Positions 1 to 10,055 of a DNA stretch of 64,000 bases are shown one piece after another. The position numbers and the translations under genes are program-made. Positions within the stretch are counted from its first letter, which is position 1. Every line of letters starts with the position of its first letter. Source of the DNA: Silene conica (Eukaryota > Streptophyta > Magnoliopsida > Caryophyllales > Caryophyllaceae); contig CM055319.2 of the NCBI GenBank assembly GCA_029255685.2, forward strand, positions 38,388,530-38,452,529, given 5' to 3'. Under the pieces are notes generated by a model, which saw nothing but the letters and a program-made list of their open reading frames with translations, did no database searches and had not been told where the DNA came from.

Positions 1-892
1 TGTCCGTTAGGTGAGGGTGCCCATTTTGTCCCTCTAGATTCATCAAAATTCTTCAATTTGCTCAATTTATTGATACACCAAACTTTGATCTTATTAAATA
101 GAGATAGCGAGTGCAGAATCTAATAATGAAGAAACTGTAATACGAGTCGAAAGTAGTTGATAGACAGGTCTGAATGTGTGATACCGTTATCCTTGTATTT
201 CTGATACAAGGCAGTTAACTAGATGTCGTTTGATTCCGTAAAGCCACTGACATAAACATAAATATTGTTATGAGTAGATAAAATTGAGAAATGATAGAAA
301 TACAAAAGAAAACAAGGATTGAGGATTGAAGACCATTTGGAAGCGACATTGACAACCAGGAGAACCTTGCCTTTGTAAATACTCAAGTCAACATCTCTAC
401 CCCTACTATCCTACAAATGAAAACCCAGATCGTTAATTTAGTTTGAGACCATCTTAAGCGAAATATACATAGTATATCATATAAATACATAGTATTAATT
501 AAATAGGGTAAACAGGAAAAAAATGGTTGTGTTATCTAACAATATCAATGGCTGTGTGAAGTATCACACCAATATCAACAACAAAAAACACAGCCCATAT
601 TTCCGACTCTATTTTCAAATATAACCATTATTAACAGGTTCTCTACTTCAGATTATTGAAAGAAAAAACGAGAAATTAGAGGGGAACGTACATGTAAAAT
701 TGAAGCAGCCTAAACCCAGAATACAAAGCAATGAAAATATCATCAATAACATACAATTAATTGAAAAATCGTACATTCGTACCTATGATAAGCAATAAAT
801 GCCGGATTGTATTGCTCTTTGTCGAAGAATTAGAACGGATTGGCGGATTTAATCGTCTTTGTTGTTCGTTTTAACGGAAAATCGATAGGATT

Positions 893-985
893 GAACGAGA
901 ATTTGGAAGAATTACAATTGTAAAGGGAAAAATTAAACGAGAATTTGGAAGAATTACAATTGTAAAGGGAAAAATTAAACGAGAA
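893..985. repeat. 42-bp tandem repeat, about 2.2 copies
   Basis: A unit beginning AACGAGAATTTGGAAG repeats at 893, 935 and 977 with a period of 42 bp inside the CACTA fragment. The small open frame across it on the minus strand is a by-product of the repeat. Confidence 0.85.
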
Positions 986-1151
986 TAAGGAAGATTGAAG
1001 ATGAAGACAACAATGGAACACAAGAACAGTAGTACTGCGCATGAACAGGCGGTTAGGGTTATGTAGTGGGCTTTTTTTTAATCTTTTACTAATATTAGTA
1101 TATGTGTGACGGTTTCTATTAAAAACAAAACTGGAGGGTTATTTTATAATT

Positions 1152-1184
1152 GACGCTTTATAAAAGCGTCAACACGAAAGCGTC
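1152..1184. repeat. Subterminal repeats of the CACTA element
   Basis: GACGCTTT (1152-1159) and AAAGCGTC (1163-1170) form a dyad with a three-base centre, and a further AAAGCGTC lies at 1177-1184. Clustered short direct and inverted repeats next to the terminus are the usual binding sites of CACTA transposition proteins. Confidence 0.65.
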
Positions 1185-1283
1185 ATTAATGTAAGGGATG
1201 TGTTGTAGTGGTTGTGCGATAGCTGTGTATTGAGATATGTGTTAAGTTCACCTCTGGACCCAATACTTGTTTGTAGCATTGGG

Positions 1284-2346
1284 TGTGGGGAATAAAGCAT
1301 GTATTCACCCTAAACTTGCAGGATTATAATGAAAAATACAGTTGTGTTTATAGTCATAAGATTAAAAAGGATAAGAAAAAGAATTCAACCTTTGGTCCTT
1401 TGTGCTTATGGCCTAAGAACAGGAATTAAAGTAAATTCCCTCCTATAACTTGCACCCAAGACTTGATTGAGATGATGCCGCGTGTGCTAGAAAATACTCT
1501 CCAATTGCCTTGCAATATGGGGAGAGCTTTTGAGAGGTTTTAGATGTGAGATCTGAGTTTTGGGAAAAAGATGTTCTCAAAACCCTAATTGTCAGAATTA
1601 TGAATTACCAGTAAGTGACAAAAGGAGAAAGACTCTCCTTTTGTATTACTTAGGTCGGCCGAATGGGTCTTGGGTAAGGGTGGGCTTTTTCCACTCTTAC
1701 CTTATACCTTTGCGTGATTCGACCCGTTTAGCTTTAAGTTGTTCGCGGGTTTTATTTATAAATCGTAACATGTTATCAGATATTAATACAGTCGATATAT
1801 TAATAATGGTCTGACAAAATACGATATTGTATAATTACCCAAATTAATATAACTGTTTATATTAATACGCGAATACTATATTTAATTAAATATAACCGTT
1901 TATATTTAATTTACGAATTAATCTTGTAATCCGTATTAGCTAAAATTATTTAATCCGTATTAAATAATAATCTCAACATCTTATTGACTAATTTATTAGT
2001 CAACACCTCTGACTAACTGTTTAGTCATATCCGGCATAAATGTGACTGTATTTTCATACCTTCACATCTCTCAAACGTGTCCTATAGGTGTGACGTATAC
2101 GGACCAGTTGATCACCGCCATCCGTATGACAATAACGTCAAACTTATCTATCAAGCCAACCGTTATTGATAAACGTGGATCAACTGGTAATAATACAAAA
2201 GTATGCCCTTGTGATCCTTAAAGAGATTTAATAAGTCATTGTACTTAATTGTCAAGGACACCAGCCCCAACAATCTCCCACTTGTCCGTACAAGGGTATG
2301 TGCAATGACGTTATCACACTACATGTGGAGGACACAATCTCCAACA
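1284..2346 (-). repeat. Copia 1 3' LTR
   Basis: A 1,063-bp direct copy of 8993-10055, beginning TGTGGGGA and ending TCCAACA on the plus strand. The 84-residue open frame at 1560-1814 is duplicated with the LTR at 9269-9523 and has no coding features. Confidence 0.96.
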
Positions 2347-2358
2347 AACTCCCACTTG
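2347..2358 (-). other. Copia 1 polypurine tract
   Basis: Read on the minus strand, this is a purine-rich AAGTGGGAGTTT directly before the 3' LTR, in the position of the plus-strand primer. A second copy of the same tract lies 74 bp inside the LTR. Confidence 0.75.
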
Positions 2359-3134
2359 TCCGTACAAGTGTAGGTGCGATAACCGAATCTCATATCCTTT
2401 TAAAATTTCTCCCACTCAATGTAAGACAATTTGCAAATCCGCATTCGCAAAGGTCGTATCTCACAAGCGATCTGTATCAAGAGTGGTTTCCCCGACTAGA
2501 GAGTAACTTAACTGATAAAACGAATCTGTATTCGAGCATGGCCATGCATTTCAGTTACTACTCCTCGAGTGGCCCTGAGAAATGATAAAATCCTGATAAG
2601 GGTTTGGATATTTCCCTCAACTCGAATCCTGCCGATATCGCCCAGCATGAAATAACCCAGAAAAAATCCTCTTGGCCCCTGTTACGGTGACCGTGGGAAA
2701 GAAACCAAAGTTACCCAAAATCTGTCTTAATCTCAAGAAACAGTTGAAAGTCAAAAGACTCGACTCTAAGGAACACTATGGAGGTCCTATCCACGACCTG
2801 GCACCCAATGTTATAAAACATTTAGGACTCCATAACGTTGTCACGGGGTGTCCTACGAGATATCCGTATAACTCGCCTTTGTGATTGGTCAGTCATCCAC
2901 GTGACTTATGGCTCGTTGAACCCACCATCAACCAACGTCACAAAATGATTACCTGAGTTATCAGCTCAAGTGGGTAATCAAGGACCAAAACGATGTAATG
3001 TTAATCAGTTCACTTTGTGGTGTTCAAAATTGGCGTACAATTCCACATGAGAAACAAAACATTTTATATCATAACAATAAGGTTGAATAGAGTACACGAG
3101 AAAATGAATTATTACATGAATTCATAAAAGAGTA
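2359..3134 (-). other. Copia 1 3' untranslated region
   Basis: This stretch lies between the pol stop codon and the polypurine tract. It is shared with copia 2 (20575-21365). Open frames on the opposite strand (2298-2585, 2672-2884) are preserved in both copies, but the differences between copies are mostly amino-acid changing, so I do not call them genes. Confidence 0.8.
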
Positions 3135-4613
3135 CTACAACTTAGGAATACATCCAATTCCCATGGAATGAATGTGCCCTTCATGCTTATCACGTGGTAA
3201 TGCTTTTGTGAGAGGATCGGCTATGTTGTCATCCATAGCGATCTTTTCAATAAAAATCTCCTTTTGCTCCACGTAATCTCTGATTAGATGAGCTTTCCGT
3301 TGTACATGCCTAGCCTTGCTGCTAGACTTATGCTCCTTAGCTTGGAAGATGGCACCGCTATTGTCACAATAGACGGTGATTGGGTCATTCGAACTAGGCA
3401 CTACTGATAGTCCTTGTAAGAATTGACGCATCCATATTGCTTCCTTAGCTGCTTCTGAGGCGGCATAGTACTCGGACTCAGTCGTAGAATCTGCTGTAAC
3501 ACTCTGTTTAGAACTTTTCCAGCTGACAGCAGCGCCATTAAGAGTAAAAACGAATCCAGACTGAGATTTCGAGTCATCTCGATCCGTTTGGAAGCTAGCA
3601 TCTGCGTAACCCGTGGCGCAGAGCGTCGAGTCGCCTCCAAAAGTCAATCCCCAATCTTTAGTCCTCCGTAGGTACTTAAGAATGTTTTTCACGGCCATCC
3701 AGTGTTGTTCACCTGGATGAGCTTGGAATCGACTTGTCATACTCAATGCATATGCAACGTCAGGACGTGTGCATATCATGGCATACATGATCGATCCTAT
3801 TGCCGAAGCATAAGGAATCCGACTCATGCGCTCTTTCTCTTCCACTGACTTAGCTTCTTGAGTCTTGCTCAAGTGAAGCCCAGGAGTCATAGGAAGGAAC
3901 CCCTTCTTGGAGTTCGTCATGCTGAATCTCTCCAGAATCTTCTCTATATAAGATTCCTGACTGAGAGACAACATTCGTCGTGATCTATCCCTGTAGATAC
4001 GGATGCCCAAAATTCTTTGTGCCTCTTCCAGATCTTTCATCTGGAAATGGTTTTTCAACCATGCTTTAACCGAAGATAAGAGAGGTATGTCATTCCCAAT
4101 CAAGAGTATGTCATCGACATACAGTAGTAGGAATACAATCTTACTCCCACTCGACTTGATATAGAGACATGGTTCCTCGACTGATCGAATGAACCCATTC
4201 TCTTTTATCACTTGGTCGAAGTGATGATTCCAACTCCGCGATGCTTGCTTAAGTCCATAGATGGAACGCTTAAGCTTGCAAACTTTCTTAGGATGTGCTG
4301 GATCGATAAAACCCTCGGGTTGTACCATGTACAACTCTTCCTCCAAATAACCGTTTAAGAAGGCGGTTTTAACGTCCATTTGCCATATTTCATAGTCATG
4401 AAATGCGGCGATCGCTAAGATAATCCGAATGGAACGTAGCATGACTACGGGTGCAAAGATCTCATCATAGTGCAAGCCTGGCACTTGAGTGAAACCTTTA
4501 GCAACTAGTCTAGCCTTGTGGATTCTTGTTGTCCTTCCACGGCATGCTTTATCTTGTAAAGCCATTTGCATTGAAGGGGACGTACCTTTGCAGGTAGGTC
4601 CACAAGATCCCAC
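3135..4613 (-). CDS. Copia 1 pol, reverse transcriptase and RNase H part
   Basis: This frame continues the gag-pol polyprotein after a frameshift near 4530. From the N-terminus it shows the start of the copia reverse transcriptase (KARLVAKGFTQ, then DVKTAFLNG), the catalytic YVDDIL about residue 167, and the C-terminal RNase H with TADSTTESEYYAA about residue 372, ending a few residues after DPLTKALP. Compared with copia 2, one base appears to be missing at the junction, so this is more likely a broken single polyprotein than a programmed frameshift. Apart from that the domain set is complete. The product would copy element RNA into DNA in cytoplasmic particles. Confidence 0.93.
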   Translation of the reverse strand: MGSCGPTCKGTSPSMQMALQDKACRGRTTRIHKARLVAKGFTQVPGLHYDEIFAPVVMLRSIRIILAIAAFHDYEIWQMDVKTAFLNGYLEEELYMVQPEGFIDPAHPKKVCKLKRSIYGLKQASRSWNHHFDQVIKENGFIRSVEEPCLYIKSSGSKIVFLLLYVDDILLIGNDIPLLSSVKAWLKNHFQMKDLEEAQRILGIRIYRDRSRRMLSLSQESYIEKILERFSMTNSKKGFLPMTPGLHLSKTQEAKSVEEKERMSRIPYASAIGSIMYAMICTRPDVAYALSMTSRFQAHPGEQHWMAVKNILKYLRRTKDWGLTFGGDSTLCATGYADASFQTDRDDSKSQSGFVFTLNGAAVSWKSSKQSVTADSTTESEYYAASEAAKEAIWMRQFLQGLSVVPSSNDPITVYCDNSGAIFQAKEHKSSSKARHVQRKAHLIRDYVEQKEIFIEKIAMDDNIADPLTKALPRDKHEGHIHSMGIGCIPKL

Positions 4614-7165
4614 ACGTTGTTCTCATACATGGAGTCCATCTCGGATTGCATGGCTTCTAGCCATAGCTTTGAGTCAGAACTGGTCATGGCACCTTTATAG
4701 GTTGTGGGTTCATTACCCTCTAGGAGTAAGACGTCATCTGTATCGTGTTCCTCGACCATACCAATGTATATGTCCGGTGGAATAGAGACTCTTCCTGACC
4801 TCCTAGGTTCCTCAGGGATATCTACCGCAGCCTCGGTTGAAGGTACTGTTTCCTCCAATGGTTGCTCGGTAGTTGGTTCTTGAACCTCCGATAACTCGAA
4901 GGTTCTATTACTCGACTTGTTCTCGAGAAATTCTTTCTCTAAGAACGTCGCACTAGCCGCAACAAAAACACGTTGTTCCGTAGGCGAGTAGAAGTAATGA
5001 CCAAACGTTCCCTTTGGATAGCCTATAAAGTATGTCTTGACCGATCGCGGGCCGAGCTTATCCTCGTGTCTCCACTTGACATAAGCCTCGCAGCCCCAAA
5101 CCCGAATAAAGGACAAGTTAGGGACCGTTCCCTTCCATAACTCGAATGGAGTCTTGTCAACAGCTTTAGACGGACTTCGGTTAAGTATTAGAGCGGCCGA
5201 CAAAAGAGCATAGCCCCACAATGAATCAGGCACAACGGTGTGACTCATCATGGATCGAACCATATCAAGTAAAGTTCGATTTCTCCGTTCGGACTCACCA
5301 TTTAATTGTGGTGTTCCAGGTGGAGTCAACTGTAGCACGATCCCACAGTCTTTTAGGTGTTGATCAAACTCGCGTGAAAGATACTCACCACCACGATCCG
5401 AGCGTAGTGCTTTAATCTTTCTACCCAGCTGGTTCTGTACCCGATTCTGGTATTCTTTGAACTTGTCAAAGGATTCACTTTTATGTTTCATCAAGTAGAC
5501 ATAGCCATATCTACTCAAATCATCCGTGAAAGTGATGAAATACCTATAGCCTTCTCGTGCGTTGATCGACATAGGGCCACATACGTCCGTATGTATGAGT
5601 CCTAATAGGTCGACAGCGCGCATTTCAACACCTTTGAAGGAAATACGAGTCATTTTGCCGATGAGACATGATTCACACGTGCCATATGATTCGAAATCAA
5701 AGGGCGAAATAGCTCCATTCTGTATGAGCTGTTTTACGCGTTTCTCATTTATGTGTCCCATACGACAATGCCATAGGTAAGTTTGATCTTTGTCACCTAC
5801 CTTTATTCTTTTATTATTCACATGTAATATCTCGGTGGTTTGATCTAAAACATAAATTCCATTCATGGAAACTGCCTTGCCATAAATCATATTGTGTAAG
5901 GAGAAAATACAGCTATTATTCTCTATTACAAATGAAAAGCCGAGTTTGTCAAGTGCAGAAACTGAAATAATGTTTTTGGACAAACTAGGAACATAATAAC
6001 AGTTATATAAAAATAACTCGAATCCACTTGGAAGCTGGATTACGTATGTTCCCTTCGAGACTGCAGCCACACGTGCTCCATTCCCGACACGCAGGTCCAC
6101 CTCACCCTTGATTAGGGGTTCTTGGTTTCGGAGGCCCTGCACATGATTACATAGATGAGAACCACAACCAGTATCAAGTACCCAAGTTCCGCAACTTGCA
6201 TGGTTAATCTCAATCATGTGAATAAAAGAAGAAGAAGACATACCAACAGGGGTAACACGGCCTGCTTTAATGTCCTCGCGATACACGGGGCATGAGCGCC
6301 TCCAATGCCCAGTCTTGTGGCAATGGTGACATTCCATGCTTGTATCCTTGCTCTTTGTCTTGCCTTGTGAGTTACTCGACTCACCAGGCCCACTCTTAGC
6401 AAATCCTGGTTTCTTGAACCTGGGCCTACCTACCGCTAGGTCGCCCTGAGCTTTAGCCTTCCCTTTACCTTTTCCCTTACTTGAGATCATGAGAACATCC
6501 TGCTTTAGACTCCCACTCAACTTTAGATCCTTCTCAGTCTGTACGAGAAGGGAGTGGAGCTCATGGGGAGTCTTCTTCATGTCGTTCATGTAGTAGTTGG
6601 CCCTAAAGAGGGCGAACCCATCATGAAGCGAGTGAAGCATGCGATCAACGATGATGTTCTCACTGATCTTGCAGTTTAGGGTCTCCAGTTTCTCGATATT
6701 CTCAATCATGTTGAGAATATGTGGGCTAACAGCTTGGCCCTTCTGGAGTTTCGCCTCAAAGAAGCGACAGGTATGCTCATAAGAAACGATTCTCGGAGCC
6801 TTGGAGAATTCGTTAGTGAGCGTGGTGAAAATCTTGTTTGCACCATGGGTTATGAAGCGTCTTTGCAAATTAGATTCCATTGCATAGATGAGTACGTTCT
6901 TTATCGCACCCGCTTCCATGACGAAGTCGCTATGAGCGCGAACATCGTTGGCTCTAGCTCCAGTTCCTGGGTGTGCCGGAATGGGCTCAGTTAAAAATTT
7001 AAGCTTTCCGTCAGCAATGGCAGCATTCCGTAGTGCTGCCTCCCAGTCAGAGAAGTTTGACCCATCATTCCTCAGTCTAGTTGACTGATTCATGGAGTCC
7101 ATGAAGGCTTTTAGCCAGGATTCACGTGCTAGCTTGGCACTTGGCATTGGGTCTTCACCAGCCAT
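4505..7165 (-). CDS. Copia 1 gag, protease, integrase and start of reverse transcriptase
   Basis: An 886-residue frame starting with the methionine of MAGEDPMPSAKL, the same start seen in copia 3. Domains in order: gag capsid-like region; zinc knuckle of the CX2CX4HX4C type about residues 278-292; aspartic protease with LDTGCGSH about 330; GAG-pre-integrase region about 460; integrase core with its first aspartate in HTDVCGP, the second in RSDRGGEY about 590 and the glutamate in NGESERRN about 618; then the acidic linker and the first part of the reverse transcriptase. Gene order protease-integrase-RT is diagnostic of Ty1/copia. The frame ends early because of a frameshift near 4530. Confidence 0.95.
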   Translation of the reverse strand: MAGEDPMPSAKLARESWLKAFMDSMNQSTRLRNDGSNFSDWEAALRNAAIADGKLKFLTEPIPAHPGTGARANDVRAHSDFVMEAGAIKNVLIYAMESNLQRRFITHGANKIFTTLTNEFSKAPRIVSYEHTCRFFEAKLQKGQAVSPHILNMIENIEKLETLNCKISENIIVDRMLHSLHDGFALFRANYYMNDMKKTPHELHSLLVQTEKDLKLSGSLKQDVLMISSKGKGKGKAKAQGDLAVGRPRFKKPGFAKSGPGESSNSQGKTKSKDTSMECHHCHKTGHWRRSCPVYREDIKAGRVTPVGMSSSSFIHMIEINHASCGTWVLDTGCGSHLCNHVQGLRNQEPLIKGEVDLRVGNGARVAAVSKGTYVIQLPSGFELFLYNCYYVPSLSKNIISVSALDKLGFSFVIENNSCIFSLHNMIYGKAVSMNGIYVLDQTTEILHVNNKRIKVGDKDQTYLWHCRMGHINEKRVKQLIQNGAISPFDFESYGTCESCLIGKMTRISFKGVEMRAVDLLGLIHTDVCGPMSINAREGYRYFITFTDDLSRYGYVYLMKHKSESFDKFKEYQNRVQNQLGRKIKALRSDRGGEYLSREFDQHLKDCGIVLQLTPPGTPQLNGESERRNRTLLDMVRSMMSHTVVPDSLWGYALLSAALILNRSPSKAVDKTPFELWKGTVPNLSFIRVWGCEAYVKWRHEDKLGPRSVKTYFIGYPKGTFGHYFYSPTEQRVFVAASATFLEKEFLENKSSNRTFELSEVQEPTTEQPLEETVPSTEAAVDIPEEPRRSGRVSIPPDIYIGMVEEHDTDDVLLLEGNEPTTYKGAMTSSDSKLWLEAMQSEMDSMYENNVWDLVDLPAKVRPLQCKWLYKIKHAVEGQQESTRLD

Positions 7166-8977
7166 TTTAGTTTTACAGCAGTTTTAATGAACGTGTTCTA
7201 CACTGAAAGAAGATAAAACAAAACCATATAAGCAACTTATTGTTGTGATTTAAGTCTATATTAAATTGAATTTAAACTAGTAGACTCATGCATTTATATA
7301 ATTGATCTCCCTCAAGAATTATATAAACGATCCCAAGACTCAATTTCCGTATATTGATAAGCCCACAGTTTGGCTAATTCCAATCGTTGGAACTCTTGGT
7401 CGATAGATTTCCGTAAATCCTATCTATTAGTCCATCTCAGTCACTGGAATATTATCGAGTGACCATGATGTTGAGATAAAATAAATCATCTGTTCCCACT
7501 TACCCGACGTAGAAGGGGTCATATTATGCCTACCGACGAAGAAGGGATTCATGGGAGGCTGATTTATAAAGACTAATCTCAATTTTTGGTTATACGAGGA
7601 AGACCCCATCAACTCTTATTTATCCATATTTAAGTGAACTAAAAACTAGCATTTGCGTGAATGAATTAAATAAAGTGATGGCTTTTAAATTGACATGTGA
7701 CATCTGTATTGTCACAGAAAACTAACGCGCAACCTCTACATGAGTCAGTTTTCAGGCATGATATAGGTGGTTTGGTTTTTAGGCGGAATATGATGCAAGC
7801 TATTATCGATGAAAGCATAAAGATAAATGCAATAAACGTAAATAAAAGTCCTAGTGTGGCCTATCCTACCAAAATAAACATAAAACAACTTGGAATCCAC
7901 CGTTGGACCCTAGAAGCTTGTCTTGATGTTCCATCTTGGTCCTTGCAGCGGGAGAGAGCATCCGGTCTCCGTCTTGTCTTTGGTCTTCACAAAATTACTA
8001 ATTTAAATTACAAAAGTAATCCTAGATACATTCTAATTTAAATACAAAAGTAATTACATGGCAAAAACCCAAAACGGAGATTCAAGATCTCAAAATTACA
8101 AGCAAGATCGTGTCCCTTCATTACGGTGACACAATCTTCTAAGGCCACACTAAGTTACAACCGTTTGCAAAAATTAAATACGTTATTGAAAGCATTCAAG
8201 GCATTCACAAGACGATAAATAAAATGCATCAACTAAAAACAATTTATACATGACATAATACTGTTATTATGATTAATAAATTTATACCAAACCACCTTTT
8301 AAGATTAAAATTAAGTGACTATACCGTTTTAATCACCAATTTTAACAAACATATAATCCATTATTTTAAACTGTTTTAAAACAATATGTATCAAACGAGG
8401 GTGAACCGTTTCACTAAATAATACACTATTTCCGTATATAGTATATTATTTTAAGCCATGTGAAAATAAAACATGTTATTTTCGAAAATAAAAAAAAACG
8501 AGTCTGTTACAGGGGGGGAGGTCGACCGACCTAAACTTGTGGTCGACCGACCTCCTGCCGAAAAACGGAAAAATCTGCAACAGTAAAATCGGTCGACCGA
8601 CCTATTAATTAGGTCGACCGACCAACAAGTAGTAAAAACGAATTTCAGAAAACGCAAAACGCTGCACTTTTTGAAATTAAAACAAGTTTTTACCTTTTAA
8701 ACTTTGATTAAAACAAGTAAATCAAAATTAACATCAACAAGGGTTCACATATTGTTAAGAATATCGATTAATTAACAATATGTAAACAGGAATCGAAAAA
8801 CAAGATCGAAAACTCATAAAGGAAACTGTTTTTTAAAAAAAACAGAAAACTCAAACAGGGGCGGTCGACCGACCGCTAATACTGGTCGACCGACCGGCGC
8901 AGCGGCAGAAACGAGATTTTTCAAAATCTTTAAAAAAAACTTATGAAAAACACAAAAGTAAAATTTTCATGGCCTAA
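7166..8977 (-). other. Copia 1 long 5' leader
   Basis: About 1.8 kb separates the primer site from gag, long for a copia leader. No coding region is evident. It holds six copies of GGTCGACCGACC arranged in three direct pairs (separate entry), and it is closely similar to the copia 3 leader at 22913-24649. Confidence 0.85.
8520..8895 (-). repeat. Three pairs of the GGTCGACCGACC motif in the copia 1 leader
   Basis: Perfect 12-mers start at 8520, 8541, 8591, 8612, 8863 and 8884. They form three direct pairs with exactly 21 bp between starts, so each pair encloses nine variable bases. The first eight bases, GGTCGACC, are self-complementary. The surrounding leader is AT-rich, so the motif stands out. 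Confidence 0.9.
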
Positions 8978-8990
8978 GGCTCTAATACCA
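8978..8990 (-). other. Copia 1 primer binding site (initiator tRNA-Met)
   Basis: On the minus strand this reads TGGTATTAGAGCC, two bases from the 5' LTR end. It differs by one base from the TGGTATCAGAGC complement of the initiator tRNA-Met 3' end. Confidence 0.88.
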
Positions 8991-8992
8991 CT

Positions 8993-10055
8993 TGTGGGGA
9001 ATAAAGCATGTATTCACCCTAAACTTGCAGGATTATAATGAAAAATACAGTTGTGTTTATAGTCATAAGATTAAAAAGGATAAGAAAAAGAATTCAACCT
9101 TTGGTCCTTTGTGCTTATGGCCTAAGAACAGGAATTAAAGTAAATTCCCTCCTATAACTTGCACCCAAGACTTGATTGAGATGATGCCGCGTGTGCTAGA
9201 AAATACTCTCCAATTGCCTTGCAATATGGGGAGAGCTTTTGAGAGGTTTTAGATGTGAGATCTGAGTTTTGGGAAAAAGATGTTCTCAAAACCCTAATTG
9301 TCAGAATTATGAATTACCAGTAAGTGACAAAAGGAGAAAGACTCTCCTTTTGTATTACTTAGGTCGGCCGAATGGGTCTTGGGTAAGGGTGGGCTTTTTC
9401 CACTCTTACCTTATACCTTTGCGTGATTCGACCCGTTTAGCTTTAAGTTGTTCGCGGGTTTTATTTATAAATCGTAACATGTTATCAGATATTAATACAG
9501 TCGATATATTAATAATGGTCTGACAAAATACGATATTGTATAATTACCCAAATTAATATAACTGTTTATATTAATACGCGAATACTATATTTAATTAAAT
9601 ATAACCGTTTATATTTAATTTACGAATTAATCTTGTAATCCGTATTAGCTAAAATTATTTAATCCGTATTAAATAATAATCTCAACATCTTATTGACTAA
9701 TTTATTAGTCAACACCTCTGACTAACTGTTTAGTCATATCCGGCATAAATGTGACTGTATTTTCATACCTTCACATCTCTCAAACGTGTCCTATAGGTGT
9801 GACGTATAGGGACCAGTTGATCACCGCCATCCGTATGACAATAACGTCAACCTTATCTAGCAAGCCAACCGTTATTGATAAACGTGGATCAACTGGTAAT
9901 AATACAAAAGTATGCCCTTGTGATCCTTAAAGAGATTTAATAAGTCATTGTACTTAATTGTCAAGGACACCAGCCCCAACAATCTCCCACTTGTCCGTAC
10001 AAGGGTATGTGCAATGACGTTATCACACTACATGTGGAGGACACAATCTCCAACA
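8993..10055 (-). repeat. Copia 1 5' LTR
   Basis: This copy is identified as the 5' LTR of a minus-strand element because its inner edge adjoins the tRNA primer site (8978-8990). It has the same length as the other LTR with about three substitutions. Confidence 0.96.

Larger units (their letters stand above)
1..1210. mobile_element. Right end of a CACTA (En/Spm-like) DNA transposon
   Basis: The segment ends in GTTGTAGTG, the reverse complement of the CACTACAA terminus typical of CACTA elements. Just inside the end are copies of an 8-bp motif, GACGCTTT and its complement, as expected for transposase-binding subterminal repeats. Directly after it, gypsy A LTR sequence resumes at GTTGTGCG, which in the other LTR is uninterrupted at 16001, so this element lies inside the 5' LTR of gypsy A. 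The left end and any transposase lie outside the window. The rest of the segment is AT-rich and holds no convincing coding region. Confidence 0.75.
1284..10055 (-). mobile_element. Copia 1: nearly intact Ty1/copia retrotransposon
   Basis: An 8,772-bp element with 1,063-bp LTRs at both ends, TG...CA termini, an initiator-Met primer site, a polypurine tract and a gag-pol split by one frameshift. The 5-bp target duplication ttggg lies at 1279-1283 and 10056-10060. The interruption is confirmed by gypsy A's other LTR, where the same array runs through without a break. The two LTRs differ at three positions that I can find (near 2099, 2144 and 2153 and their partners), so the insertion is recent. 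Confidence 0.97.

Noticed and set aside
830-1042. Minus-strand 70-residue frame in the CACTA fragment
   Set aside because: It is produced by the 42-bp tandem repeat, whose length is a multiple of three.
1560-1814. 84-residue open frame in the copia LTR
   Set aside because: It repeats only because the LTR is duplicated, has no domain features and is not kept in copia 3 or K.
2298-2884. Antisense open frames in the copia 3' region, kept open in copia 1 and copia 2
   Set aside because: For the 95-residue frame (2298-2585 against 21127-21414) about nine of ten base differences change the amino acid, so there is no sign of protein-level selection.
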